A stretch of DNA of 64,000 nucleotides from Welwitschia mirabilis (taxonomy: Eukaryota; Gnetophyta; Gnetopsida; Welwitschiales), in contig JBOZIK010000001.1 of the NCBI GenBank assembly GCA_051453625.1, positions 162,854,868-162,918,867 of the forward strand, read 5' to 3'. Every line of letters begins with the position of its first letter. Position 1 is the first letter of the stretch. Positions 34,936 to 44,602 of the stretch are shown here, piece after piece. The notes beneath the pieces are model-generated. The model was given only the letters and a program-made list of their open reading frames with translations. It searched no databases and was not told the DNA's origin. The position numbers were made by a program, and so were the translations under genes.

Positions 34936-36100
34936 AAAGATAGTTGAAGATTTAAGAGAACAAATTTTAAATATTAAATAGAAAGATAATGAAAGGTTTA
35001 ATGCGTTCATGGATAAATCAAATATATTGTTAGTTAAATGTCCTAAACATGGAATTATAGCTATAAAATAAGTCAAAAATTTATTTAGAGGATTACATAG
35101 CCTTACTTTGAAGTAATTAGACTTACTATATAGAGGAAGCATCAAAACAAAAAATGTTCAAGAGGTAGGAAAAGTTATTACTCAGTTTTATAACATGAGT
35201 TAAGGATGGAGATAAGAGAGTGAACAAAAGTAAAAAATAAATGAAGTATTTATCCTAGAACTAGATGGTGGTATGTAGAGTTCAAAACATATTAATCTTA
35301 TAAAAGAAATAGCTAAAAAAGTAACTAATAATATAGTGGAAAAATTTGATAAGTTAGCTGTATAGCACTTTAAATAGGAAGAAGGATCTATATGAGAATA
35401 TTATGGAGAAGATAACCATGAAGGAATAAAATATCCCTAGATGAAAATTTTTTTTTCATTGGTTGGATATTAATAGAATATATTTAAATATAGCAAATTA
35501 ACCTTAAGCAAAAAAAAAAAAAAATCCTTATCTAAGTAGAAAATGAGAAGGTAATTCAAAGAAATCTTTATAAAAGTCTACAAATTATAAAAGGTAAGAG
35601 AAATATTATAATTATAGGAATTAAAGAAATAAAGATCCAAAAGACATGAAAGAAAAATTATAGATAGAGAAAAAAGAAGAAACAATTCTTGCTCAAACTC
35701 AATTAGATCTACGAAAAGTAATAAGTAAAGTAATGGCTACTAGATTTTTAAAAAAAATGATAATAGATAAAGACTAAGAAAAGAAAATGAATTTGAATAG
35801 TTCTCTAGTTGATGAAGGAATACATACAGGGAAGGAAGTAGTAGTTAATGCATCATTAGATCTTATACCTTTTTTAAGGAGAAGTAAACCAATAGAACAT
35901 TCAAACATTAAAAAGGAAATAAAATATTTAATAATTTTTTTAGAAGATACAATAATATCATTATCTCTTTTAAAATTACTAAAAGATGTACCTATGTATT
36001 AGAAGCAAATGAAGAGCATGTGCTTAAAACAAAGAAATAAAAAGAATAGTAAGAAGAAAAAATAAATTGAGATGGTTAAGAAAGATCAAGTTTCTTGGAC
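34936..36100 (+). pseudogene. gag: Gypsy gag, C-terminal part
   Basis: Beginning with the second AAAGA, the frame continues from 23283: KIVEDLREQILNIK, then NERFNAFMDK, VKCPKHGI and a decayed GLHSLT..LLYRGS. These correspond to the ERFxxLLxxCPHHG and DAAAGG blocks of Athila/Tat gag. A Lys-rich region follows. The helical segment ISLSLLKLLKDVPMY (35955-36000) matches the ALxxMPxYAKFMKD segment that precedes the protease in this group. Stops are frequent. Confidence 0.75.
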
Positions 36101-36409
36101 TTCTACCAAAGTTCTTCAAAATAAATAACATGAAGACTATAGTGATCCAAGAACACATATGATAGACATAAAAATAGATGGGAAGCTCAAAGTAGAAGAA
36201 TTTGTGGATTTAAGAGCAAGTGTTAATGTGATGGGATATGAGACTTATGAGGAATTGAAAAAGCCAAAATTGATACCTTACCAAGGAAAAGTATACTTGG
36301 TAGATGATTTAGCAGTAACATAAAAAGTATTTCTAAAGCATATACCCATCAAACTCTAGGGATTTATCTACTTGATAGATTTTTTAGTAATGAAAAGCTA
36401 GGGAGATAC
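36100..36409 (+). pseudogene. pol: Gypsy aspartic protease, first part
   Basis: The sequence SDPRTHMIDIKIDGKLKVEE leads to the active-site box VDLRASVNVMGYETYEEL, where the family has DLGAS. The Gly is replaced by Arg, so the enzyme would be dead. It continues to HIPIKL and FLVMKS and stops at the GATAC target site (36405-36409). The rest of the domain is at 49448. Confidence 0.8.
36405..36409 (+). repeat. Target-site duplication GATAC (left)
   Basis: GATAC is repeated at 49448-49452, just outside the other LTR. It defines the 36410-49447 insertion. Confidence 0.9.
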
Positions 36410-36578
36410 TATTAAGACTAGTATATACTACGGTTTCATGCCTAAGTATACATGAAAACCCTAGTGATGTGCTTATCTATTTAATCAAGCTCTTTATTTA
36501 AATAAAAAAGAAGAGAAATAAAATTTTTATTTAGAAATCTTGTGCCTCTTGATTTTTTAGAACTCTTGTTTTCTAATA
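36410..36578 (+). repeat. 5' LTR (169 bp) of short-LTR copia
   Basis: It matches 49273-49447 along its length (GGTTTCATGCC/GGTCTCATACC, CCTAGTGATGT-CTTATCTATTTAA, CAAGCTCTTT, GAGAAATAAAATTTTCATTT). The differences are mostly transitions. Confidence 0.85.
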
Positions 36579-36580
36579 AC

Positions 36581-36592
36581 TAGTATTAGATC
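36581..36592 (+). promoter_or_regulatory. Primer binding site (initiator tRNA-Met)
   Basis: TAGTATTAGATC matches TGGTATCAGAGC at 9 of 12 positions, two bases after the 5' LTR. Confidence 0.65.
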
Positions 36593-38656
36593 TTCTAAGC
36601 TAGAGCTTTTAAAGCTTCTTGGAAGTTCATTGAGTACCTATGCTTCTTATTTCCTCTTGCATGATTTATCATGTGGCCTCTATTCTTAGAGGTTTTAAAG
36701 CCTCTTATTAGGCCTCTTATTGGGCTTATTTGTTGAGCTCATTTTTGGATTTATTTAGCCTTCTTTAGCTCAACTTTAGTTCTTTTTTAACTCTCTTCTC
36801 AAGCTCATTTTTAAGATTTATGTTTTAGCTCTCTTAAGCCTCCTTTTATAGTTTTAGATTTGTTTTTTATTAATAAGGATTTCTTTAAGCATTCTATTAA
36901 AATTAGGCTAGATCCATTTTATCAGGTTTTCTTTAAGTTTTTTTGATTAGGCTATGTTTTAGCTCTATCTGTTATCATCCCCATGTGTACTAATGAATCT
37001 GGTTTTTTACCTATGTGGAAAATTACCGTCACCTCCTCCTATTGTTGGTTCACTGTAGCCACCATGTTGCTTCTCCTACCATCATGTTACTCCTCTTGTA
37101 GATCATGCTTCTTCTTTTGTTGCTACTTTGATTTATCTTATGCTATATTTTCACTACATCTCTATTAACTATATCTCTGTTGACTACCTATTGTTGTGTG
37201 TGCATTGTTATGATTTCTTTGTATGATTAGGCTCAATAGCAATCTATGTTGTTTCCTTATTTTTTATGTCTTATTCTCAGTTGCTGCTTACTGTCATGTT
37301 TGCTTGGGCTCTATTCTCTGTTGATCTTCATTGTGTTCTAAACCAATCTTTTCCTGTCATCTATATTATCTATGTCATTACTTTGGGATTTTTAGTTAAC
37401 TATGCTTAATCACCCTATCCACTTTTGTGTGACTACTGTGTTTATCAATCCTAGCACATAGTCAGCTTACTAGGAATGCCCTCTACTATCACTTGTGTTT
37501 GAGGATTTCATTGTCCATTGAACCCATAGTTTATGTGATCCTCGGTTGTTTCACATCTATTTTTTTGCTCAGTTATTATAGCTAAGCTCTGTTGATCTAC
37601 CTATAGCCTAATCCATTTTTAACATGTGGTTTACATGCATTTTATTACACTAATCTCATGTTTACCTTCTATACTATTGTTGTGTTTGTCAATCCTTGCA
37701 TACAATCATCCTGCCAATGATGCCATTTTCCTGTACCCATGTTTGAAGATTTTGTTGTATGTCATACCCACATTCTATGCACTCCTTGACTACTACACAC
37801 CTATTTTTCTACTTACTTATGATTACAATATTTTTACTTGTTTTCATCTAATCTTTTCTTCATTAACAAACCATTGGTGTAGTGTTCAACACATTTTATT
37901 ATCAAGACATAGGTCACAGGTTCATGTTTGGGTGTGGTAAAAATTCTAGTTTTTTTACATTTAGTGCAAATTAATTTCTTAAGCCTATGCACATGCAAGA
38001 TTACTCAAAAATTGCTTAGCCATTGTTTATTTTTGCACACATGTAGTTTAACTAAGTCATTACTCAGCCATTGTCAATTTTCGTGCACATGCAATTTGGC
38101 TAGCTATTGCTAAGTCATTAGCCTTGTTTTACACATATTAGTATTGGGCTTTTTTTTTTTAATTTTATTGAGTTTTTGACATTTTTTGAACTTGTAAATC
38201 CATGAATTAGTTTTTTACACATTTTTTAATGGGTTTAAAGGTTTTTAAACATTTTTTGCTGATTGTAAGCCCTTAACCTCATGTTTTCTTATCAAGTTGA
38301 GTTTTGCATGTGAATTAAGATTCACTTGACTTGATTTTTTTCTCTAAATTAGACTTACTTTTGTGATTTAAATAGATTGAGTTAAGTCTAGAATGTTAAA
38401 CAAGATTCACTTAGCTTAACTATACCAAATTAGACCCTGTCTTCATGTGTGTTTTTTGGTATTTTCATTTTTATCTTTTCTCCTTTTTACACTAAAATTT
38501 TAATTTTTTATGGTTAAGGTTAAAATTAAAAATTAATTTTGCCTTAGACACATCATGTTTTATACTAGAAACAGGTTTTAGTCAGTGGCAGACATGAGAA
38601 GCTTACATAAATAGAGATCTATGTTAGGCTATGCTACCCTTTAAGTTTATTATGCA
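36593..38656 (+). other. Leader of short-LTR copia, with internal tandem repeats
   Basis: About 2.06 kb lie between the primer site and the nested element, and 0.88 kb more follow after it. No gag-like protein is visible. ORFs here (for example 37626-37940) are Leu/Cys/Tyr-rich and unconvincing. A segment at 37439-37570 recurs at 37681-37813 (GTGTTT-TCAATCCT-GCA, TGTTTGA-GATTT, CACCTATTTTT), a duplication of about 242 bp. Units of about 60 bp containing GCACATGCAA/GCCATTG recur at 37985-38110. The leader is slightly richer in C than its surroundings. Confidence 0.55.
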
Positions 38657-38661
38657 GTCTT
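38657..38661 (+). repeat. Target-site duplication GTCTT (left)
   Basis: GTCTT is repeated exactly at 46010-46014 after the 3' LTR. It defines the 38662-46009 insertion. Confidence 0.9.
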
Positions 38662-40340
38662 TGTTAGATTATGTTTTGCTAATTGATGTAAAACTAATGT
38701 TTTTTGTGAAGTAAATTTTGTGTATCTTATGCATAAAATATTAACCACTTATAGCTCAGATGATAAAGTTAGGAATGTTACATTCTGATCATTAGAAACC
38801 TATCAAGTTTACTTACCCTCTTAAGGAATCGATCAGACTTTCAAGGGATCAACTGCACCTAAAGCATACTCTCAAAATTGAACTAAATTTAGAGGAGTTA
38901 ATTAGATTTCTGAGGGGTCAACCAGATCTATGAATCTAAAATAGTATTCTTAAACTAATTATCAAGGAATCGACCAAACCTTCAAGGGATTGACTAGACT
39001 TAAGCACTATACACCTGATATCCCTGAGCCGATTATTAAGGAGTTGAATGAATACTTAAGGGATTAATTGGACCCGATTCAGGAAATTATAATGAATCTT
39101 TATCAGGAATAGCAAGCAAACAAATAGATATTTTACTTATCATTTTAAGATGTTGACCAGACTTTCAAGAAGTTAACCACACCTAGAGCATACTCTTAGA
39201 ATTAAAATAAATTCAGAGGGATCGACCAGATTGATAAGGGATCGATCAGATCTATGGACCTAAAATAGTTCTATTAAACTAATTGTCAAGGGATTGATTA
39301 AAACTTTGAGGGGTTGACTAGAATTAAGCACTATGAACTTAATATTCCTGAGCTGATCATCAAGGAGCTGACTTAACACCTGAGGGATTGACTGAATCTA
39401 ATGTAAGAAATTGGAATGAATTTTTATCAAGACTAGCAGGCAACCAAAGAGATATGTGCATAACCAAATGAGGGGTCAACCAGACCCTGAGGGGTCAATA
39501 AAAAATAAAGCTGTAAGAAATTATAGTGACCAAAAAGTTTACTTGGATAACCTATTTAAGTCACAACACCAGAGGGATCAACCAGACTTTTGAGGAGTCG
39601 ACCGAATGAAATGGAAATAAAATTTTTTATCCATTATGTATCCATTTTGTAGCCATTTATAGCTATTAGAAGTGCATTTTCATTTGTAATAAATCCTAAA
39701 AGCCTTCTAATATAAATAGCTAAGAGATATATTACTAAAGAGACTTTTTGATTCTTGATCAAAGAAATGAAATTTGTGATTTTCACTATAGCATCTTGGC
39801 ATTGTACTTCTGACTAAAGACGATTTATTATTTATTGTATTTGTACATTCAAGTTCAGATCTTGTACTTTATTATTGTATCAACTATAGGAGAAGAGCTC
39901 CATTATAATCATTATATTGAAGATCAAGTAATATCAGTGCACTAGGGTATTATTTCATCACTACCATATATTGTAGAACGTTAAGACTTAGCCTATAAAA
40001 GTTCATTAAAAGGTTGAGAGTTAGCCTATAAGAGTTCATTAAAAAGGTTGAGACTTAACCTACAAAAGTTTATGTGTGAAGATTACAAGTGAACCTGTAA
40101 TACCTAGAATAGTTAACAAAGATCAAGATTAGGCTTGGTGATAAGCCAATCATGAGAGTGAATAGGGGGTTTCTCGAATTACTATAAAACTTGCATGCAT
40201 TTGATTGATATTTTATGCTTTCTATTAGTTTTATTATTCTGAATAATTTCAGTTTTGTTTTTTATGCACAAGTTTGTTAGTGCTCTATTTAAGCAAGTTT
40301 TTATTATATCATAATTTTATTTAGATAATTTTTTATAAGA
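38662..40340 (+). repeat. 5' LTR with a 324-bp internal duplication and a deleted 3' end
   Basis: The LTR begins TGTTAGATTATGTTTTGC. Segments 38808-39131 and 39132-39455 are tandem copies of a block present once in the 3' LTR. This explains why it is longer (about 1679 bp versus 1407) even though its own last 38 or so bases and the primer site are deleted at about 40340 (..ATAAGA|AGCTAAG). It is rich in GGGGTCGACCAGACC-like palindromes. Confidence 0.85.
39711..39718 (+). promoter_or_regulatory. TATA box in 5' LTR
   Basis: TATAAATA is preserved at the same place in the 3' LTR (45341-45348) and, on the other strand, in the 55695-57066 LTR (56344-56351, TATTTATA). This is the family's probable core promoter, located after the palindrome array. 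Confidence 0.6.
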
Positions 40341-40395
40341 AGCTAAGTTGATTCCATCTTCAGATTTTAATCGATCTAGATTTTAGAACTTGAAA

Positions 40396-41818
40396 ATGAG
40401 TAATCCCTCTGATGGTTTTTCCACTAGTTATCCACCTCTATTTGATGGATCAAACTATGCATATTGGAAATCTAGAATAAGAATTTTTTTTAGATTCCTA
40501 AATGCATAGATTAAATAAGTTATTTTTAAAGGTTATACTATTCCTATTTTGACAAAAATAAATGGAAATGATAATACCACTTTAGTTTCTAATTTTCAAG
40601 ATCAATGGACTATCACTAATAAAACCAAAGCCATCACAGATGCTTGTGCTCTTAATGCAATATTTTGTGTAATTTGTGCAAATGAGTTTAAACCTATTAT
40701 AAATTGTAACCATGCTAAGAAAGCTTGGAATGTTCTTAAGGTAGTTTATAAAGGAACTTTCATTGTAAAAGAAGCTAAGTTACAAATGCTTATCTCTAGA
40801 TTTGAAGATATTCACATGGACAAGGAGGGGACATTACAAGAGTTCTTTACTAGACTTATAAATAGTTTCAACTTCATGACAAGTTTAGGAAAATGGTTGG
40901 ATGAAGAAAAAGTGGTCAAAAAAGTACTGATATTTCTTCCAAAGAGATTTGAACTTAAGTTTACAGCTATCAAGAAAATCAAGAACATCAATGTAATGGT
41001 ACTAAAAGAGCTTTAAGGTAATTTACAAACTTATGAACTAAAATTTACTAAAGATAAGAAGATAAATATTGATTTGAAGTGTGTGTAGGAAGAATACAGG
41101 TCAAAAAAGTCAAATGAAGAATTAAATAATGATGAAGTTTCTCTCCTAGCCAGAAGGTTCAAGAAATTTCTATATAGAAGGAAAAAGGAAGGCGAGCCAA
41201 GTAGAAGCATGAAAAGAGGACATCTAAAATACATAAAGAAGCAAGATAAAGGTAACAAAATCCAATTCTACTCTTGCAAAGGATTTGAACATATGATAAA
41301 TAAGTTCCCAAACATCCAAATAGATAATAAGAAATTAAAGAATTCTTCTTTTGTTTCAACATGGAATAATGAGAATGAGGATGCTAATAGTAGTTCAGAT
41401 CAAGAATCAGATAGAGATAGAAGACTATCCTTCATGACAATTATGCCATTACTTTATAACTTACCTAACACACCAGATCTTGACAACTTAGACATAATTA
41501 ATAAAGAATAGGATGACTTAGAAGATATGTGTTATACACTATATAAGGAATATGAAAATTTAGCAAAAAGGATAAATGATTTAAATAAAGTTATAAAGTC
41601 TCTCACTAAAGAGAAGAAGGGAATAAAAACAAAATACAATTTTCTCAAATCTGACAACTCCAATCTCCAGTCATAGGTAAAGGATCTATCTTTTCTTGCT
41701 AATAAATTTTTTGGTGGTTCTTCTAAATTAGAATATTTTTTTAAAGTTCAAAAACCTACTGGAGATGAATTAGGTATTAGCTTTATTTCCCAAAATCCAT
41801 AAAGTCAGAAAAGATAAG
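40396..41818 (+). pseudogene. gag: Copia gag (Sirevirus-like)
   Basis: ATG at 40396 opens MSNPSDGFSTSYPPLFDG and NYAYWKSRIRIFF. From 40549 a 155-codon open frame covers the capsid: DQWTITNKTKAITDACALNA, HAKKAWNVLKVVYKGT and LQMLISRFEDIHMDKEGTLQ, the copia UBN2-type gag domain. The zinc knuckle (about 41265-41310) reads FYSCKGFEHMINKF, so the first and last Cys have both become Phe. A Lys/Glu-rich coiled coil follows (41520-41690: YEYENLAKRINDLNK-like). The gene is broken by stops at 40507, 41016 and 41087 but is among the best-preserved coding sequence in the window. Confidence 0.85.
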
Positions 41819-41819
41819 T

Positions 41820-42570
41820 AAACAGGTAAAGTAAGTTTACTTCTAGAGTGTTTTGTAACTTTTATGAAAAAATTAGTCATTCAAAGGTTTTTTGCAATAT
41901 TAAAAAGTTAATGCTATTTTAAATTTAGTGAATTATTTGTCATTTAGATTTGTACAAAAAAGAATTATATCACATAAGTCTAATAAGACTAAGTGGATAA
42001 GAGCTAATAATCTTAAAAGTATGTTAACATAGATAGCTCTTAAAGAATCAAATAGAAGTAGCTAATACTTGGACAGTGGATGTCCAAGGCACATGACAAC
42101 AGATAAATCAAATTTTCAACACTTGAGTAATATTGATGGTGAAGATGTTACCTTTGGAAACAATGAAAAAGCAAGAATAAAAGGTATTAGAAGCATCGAA
42201 GAAGGTAAGTTACCTAAAATTAATGATGCGTTATATGTAAATGATTTAAAGCATAATCTGTTAAGTATTATTTAATTATGTAATAAAGGTCATAAAGTAG
42301 TTTTTGAAAAATTAAAGTATGAAATTTTGCATGAAAAATCAAATGGTGTCATTCTTATAGCAAAACAAGTAGATAATGTTTATAGGATAGATAGTCATGT
42401 AAACTTGTATAATAATTGATTCAATTATGTAAACTAAAATATTAAAAAAGGAAAAATTGATTTAAATTTCATTAGAACTAAACATTTTCTAGAAGATACT
42501 ATTATAAAACTCAGATTTTAGGATATTTTTCTTGACCAAAAAAACAAATTAGGGGTTAACTCATCATTTT
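41820..42570 (+). pseudogene. pol: Internally deleted copia pol: protease joined to RNase H tail
   Basis: A second knuckle-like motif lies at 41854-41895 (CNFYEKISHSKVFC, one Cys changed to Tyr). The protease (from about 42063) retains its active box LDSGCPRHMTTDKS, the only intact DSG triad of the family here, followed by VTFGNNEKARIKGI and DLKHNLLSI. After a decayed NYVN, equivalent to LGHVNY of the pre-integrase domain, the sequence jumps at about 42435 to IKKGKIDLNFIRTKHFLED, the C-terminal end of RNase H, and ends at NKLGV. Integrase and RT are absent. The same joint occurs on the minus strand near 53605. Confidence 0.85.
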
Positions 42571-42953
42571 CTATCTAATTACAGGGTAGCTAACTAGATC
42601 CATAATTTAATTAATTGGATATAATCGGTCAAATGGCTTGACAGCCCAGTCATTCAGACCTCTTCCTATACTATAGACCCATGTCTTGAGGGGTCGACTA
42701 GAACTTCAATTGATTGACTAGACCTAATGGATTACAATGCAGAAGTGCCATCAGTGAACGTGATTTCTTTCTTTAAATTATCCTATTAAATCTTGTTTAT
42801 AAAAGAAAGAGAAATCTATATCATTTTCATTGTATTCTAGCCTTATTTCTCTTTCAGATCTAGAGTTTTTCCTTCCATATCTAGAGCTTTGCTCCCAGAT
42901 CCAAAGATTTTTCTTAGATTTTCTTACTTTAAGGTTCTTATAGAGAGGATGAA

Positions 42954-44008
42954 ATGGTTAAACGTTCTTCAAGGAAAAGAGTCAAAGAAGATACAGCTAA
43001 AGATCCATTCTACTTCTACCAAGGAATGTCTAAGGAGGATGTTAAAAAGTTCTCAATAAAGTTTAACTAGAAACCTTATCTATCAAAAGCATTCTATTAC
43101 TAATTCATAGCTTAGAGAGCTCAAGGAGGTGATCTAGCTCCTAAGAAATTAGGATCTTAGTTCTTTTTTTTTTTTTATAATATTTCTAGTTTCACATATC
43201 CTTTTCTTACTTGTATGTTTTACTATAATACTTCTTATGATCATCATTCAAGAACTCTTGAAACCCTTATTTTGGGAAAGTAGCTGAGGATCACAGCAAA
43301 TCTTAATTTAAATCTTATTGATCTATCTAGATAAGATTATGAAGAGTTTTGACCTCTTTATAACTATATGGAAGATAAGACAGTAGTTACAAGGAAGATC
43401 TATGACAAGTCTCATTTATGGAAACATATCATTTTCACTTCCTTGCTTACTTCCAAATACCATTTTCTTTATTTTATCTTCACTTATAACTTTTTAACTT
43501 TAATGGATTATTATGATGAGGCCTTAAGCTATAGGACATATTTGATGTATTTGGTTATGACTAAGGATTCCATTGATGCCCTACCATCATACTAAAAGAT
43601 ATGGTCTCTTAGTTAGAGTATCATAAGACTGTAGCCCTACCCTATTCTATGCTAATCACTAATTTGTGCTATTATTTTCATGTTCCCTTTCATCCTAAGC
43701 TTAAAACCCTCTAATATATGGCATCCATTAGTCATGCAACATTGTATTGCATATACATCTTTGCCGCTTCTAATAAGTCTTTAAAATCACCCTCTTCTAA
43801 GGAAGCCTCTTCTTATGAGACTCTTGCATACCTGAGACAGATTGAGTTTTGTATTAGGCATATGAAAGAAGCCCTCTTTGTAGCTAGATATGACATTATT
43901 GATACTTTCGTAAAACCTAGTAGCTCAGCATGCATGAGAGGAGGATAAGAAGAAGAATATTTTAAATAAGAATTTAAAGAAGAATAAGAAGAGGAGAAAT
44001 CTGATTAG
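42954..44008 (+). pseudogene. Extra ORF downstream of pol (env-like position)
   Basis: This is a homologue of the ORFs at 25243-26279 and 52091-53125. ATG 42954 opens MVKRSSRKRVKEDTAKDPFY. Open pieces at 43368-43595 and 43718-43948 carry the conserved middle (FTSLLTSKYHFLY, FTYNF, YRTYLMYL) and a helical segment (ETLAYLRQIEFCIRHMKEAL) that could be a coiled coil. The tail is acidic, ending near TAG 44008. The central block with W..FTSLLT..H, then LMYL and LPYSMLITN-like words, resembles the putative plant transposon protein domain (PF20167), from memory. A few stops and at least one frameshift separate the pieces. Its role is not known. Confidence 0.6.
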
Positions 44009-44065
44009 ACTTTTTCATCTAATTATGTTTTTTGTTTTTACTTATATGTTTTTCTCTCCTTTTTC

Positions 44066-44086
44066 ATTGATGTTAAAAGGGGAAGA
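44066..44086 (+). promoter_or_regulatory. Second, upstream polypurine-tract copy
   Basis: CATTGATGTTAAAAGGGGAAG lies about 60 bases after the stop of the extra ORF and about 510 bases before the LTR-border tract. It is the same word as at the LTR border. Confidence 0.55.
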
Positions 44087-44580
44087 TTAGTTATATGTCT
44101 CTTATGCTTTCATATTAGTTGTATATCTTTTATGCTTTTAGATGTAGTTTGCTCTTAATAAGCACTTGCTTTTAGATGTAATGCTTAGATTAATAAAATA
44201 AAAATGCAGTCAGTTTTATGCTTTTAATTTTTGTTTCAAATATTTTTTAGTGCAATTCAAATATCCATATGAACTTAAATTTTCTATGTTAAAACTTAAG
44301 AATCCAAATGATGTTTATCTTATATTTATAATGAACTTTAAATTGTTAATGATCAAAGTGAAAAATATTATATGATCAAAATGCACTTCCTATAAATATT
44401 GTTTTCGTAACTCTCTAAATGTACACCTTAACTTGTTTTTATTTTTAGCACAAAATGAGACTTATCAAAATGTCTTCAATTAGTTTGAAAAGATTAATAT
44501 TTTTGCAAAGCATAATAGTCATTTCATAAGGGAAAGTTTTCTCAATTTTTAATTTTTTCTTACAACTAAGTATTGTTTAC

Positions 44581-44602
44581 CATTAAGGTTAAAAGGGGAT
44601 AT
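44581..44602 (+). promoter_or_regulatory. Polypurine tract next to 3' LTR
   Basis: CATTAAGGTTAAAAGGGGATAT directly precedes the LTR start TGTTAGATTATG at 44603. Confidence 0.75.

Noticed and set aside
36410-36578. Solo miniature element (MITE) with TATTAAGA ends
   Set aside because: The same 170 bases recur at 49273-49447 with a primer site, a polypurine tract and flanking GATAC, so they are a pair of copia LTRs.
37626-37940. 104-codon open frame, possible small membrane protein
   Set aside because: It lies in the leader of the short-LTR copia element and overlaps a tandem duplication. It is Leu/Tyr/Cys-rich as expected of T-rich sequence, and no homologous frame is kept in the other repeat unit.
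41031-41362. Two minus-strand open frames resembling hydrophobic peptides
   Set aside because: They are antisense to the Lys-rich gag C-terminus and zinc knuckle of the 38662 element.
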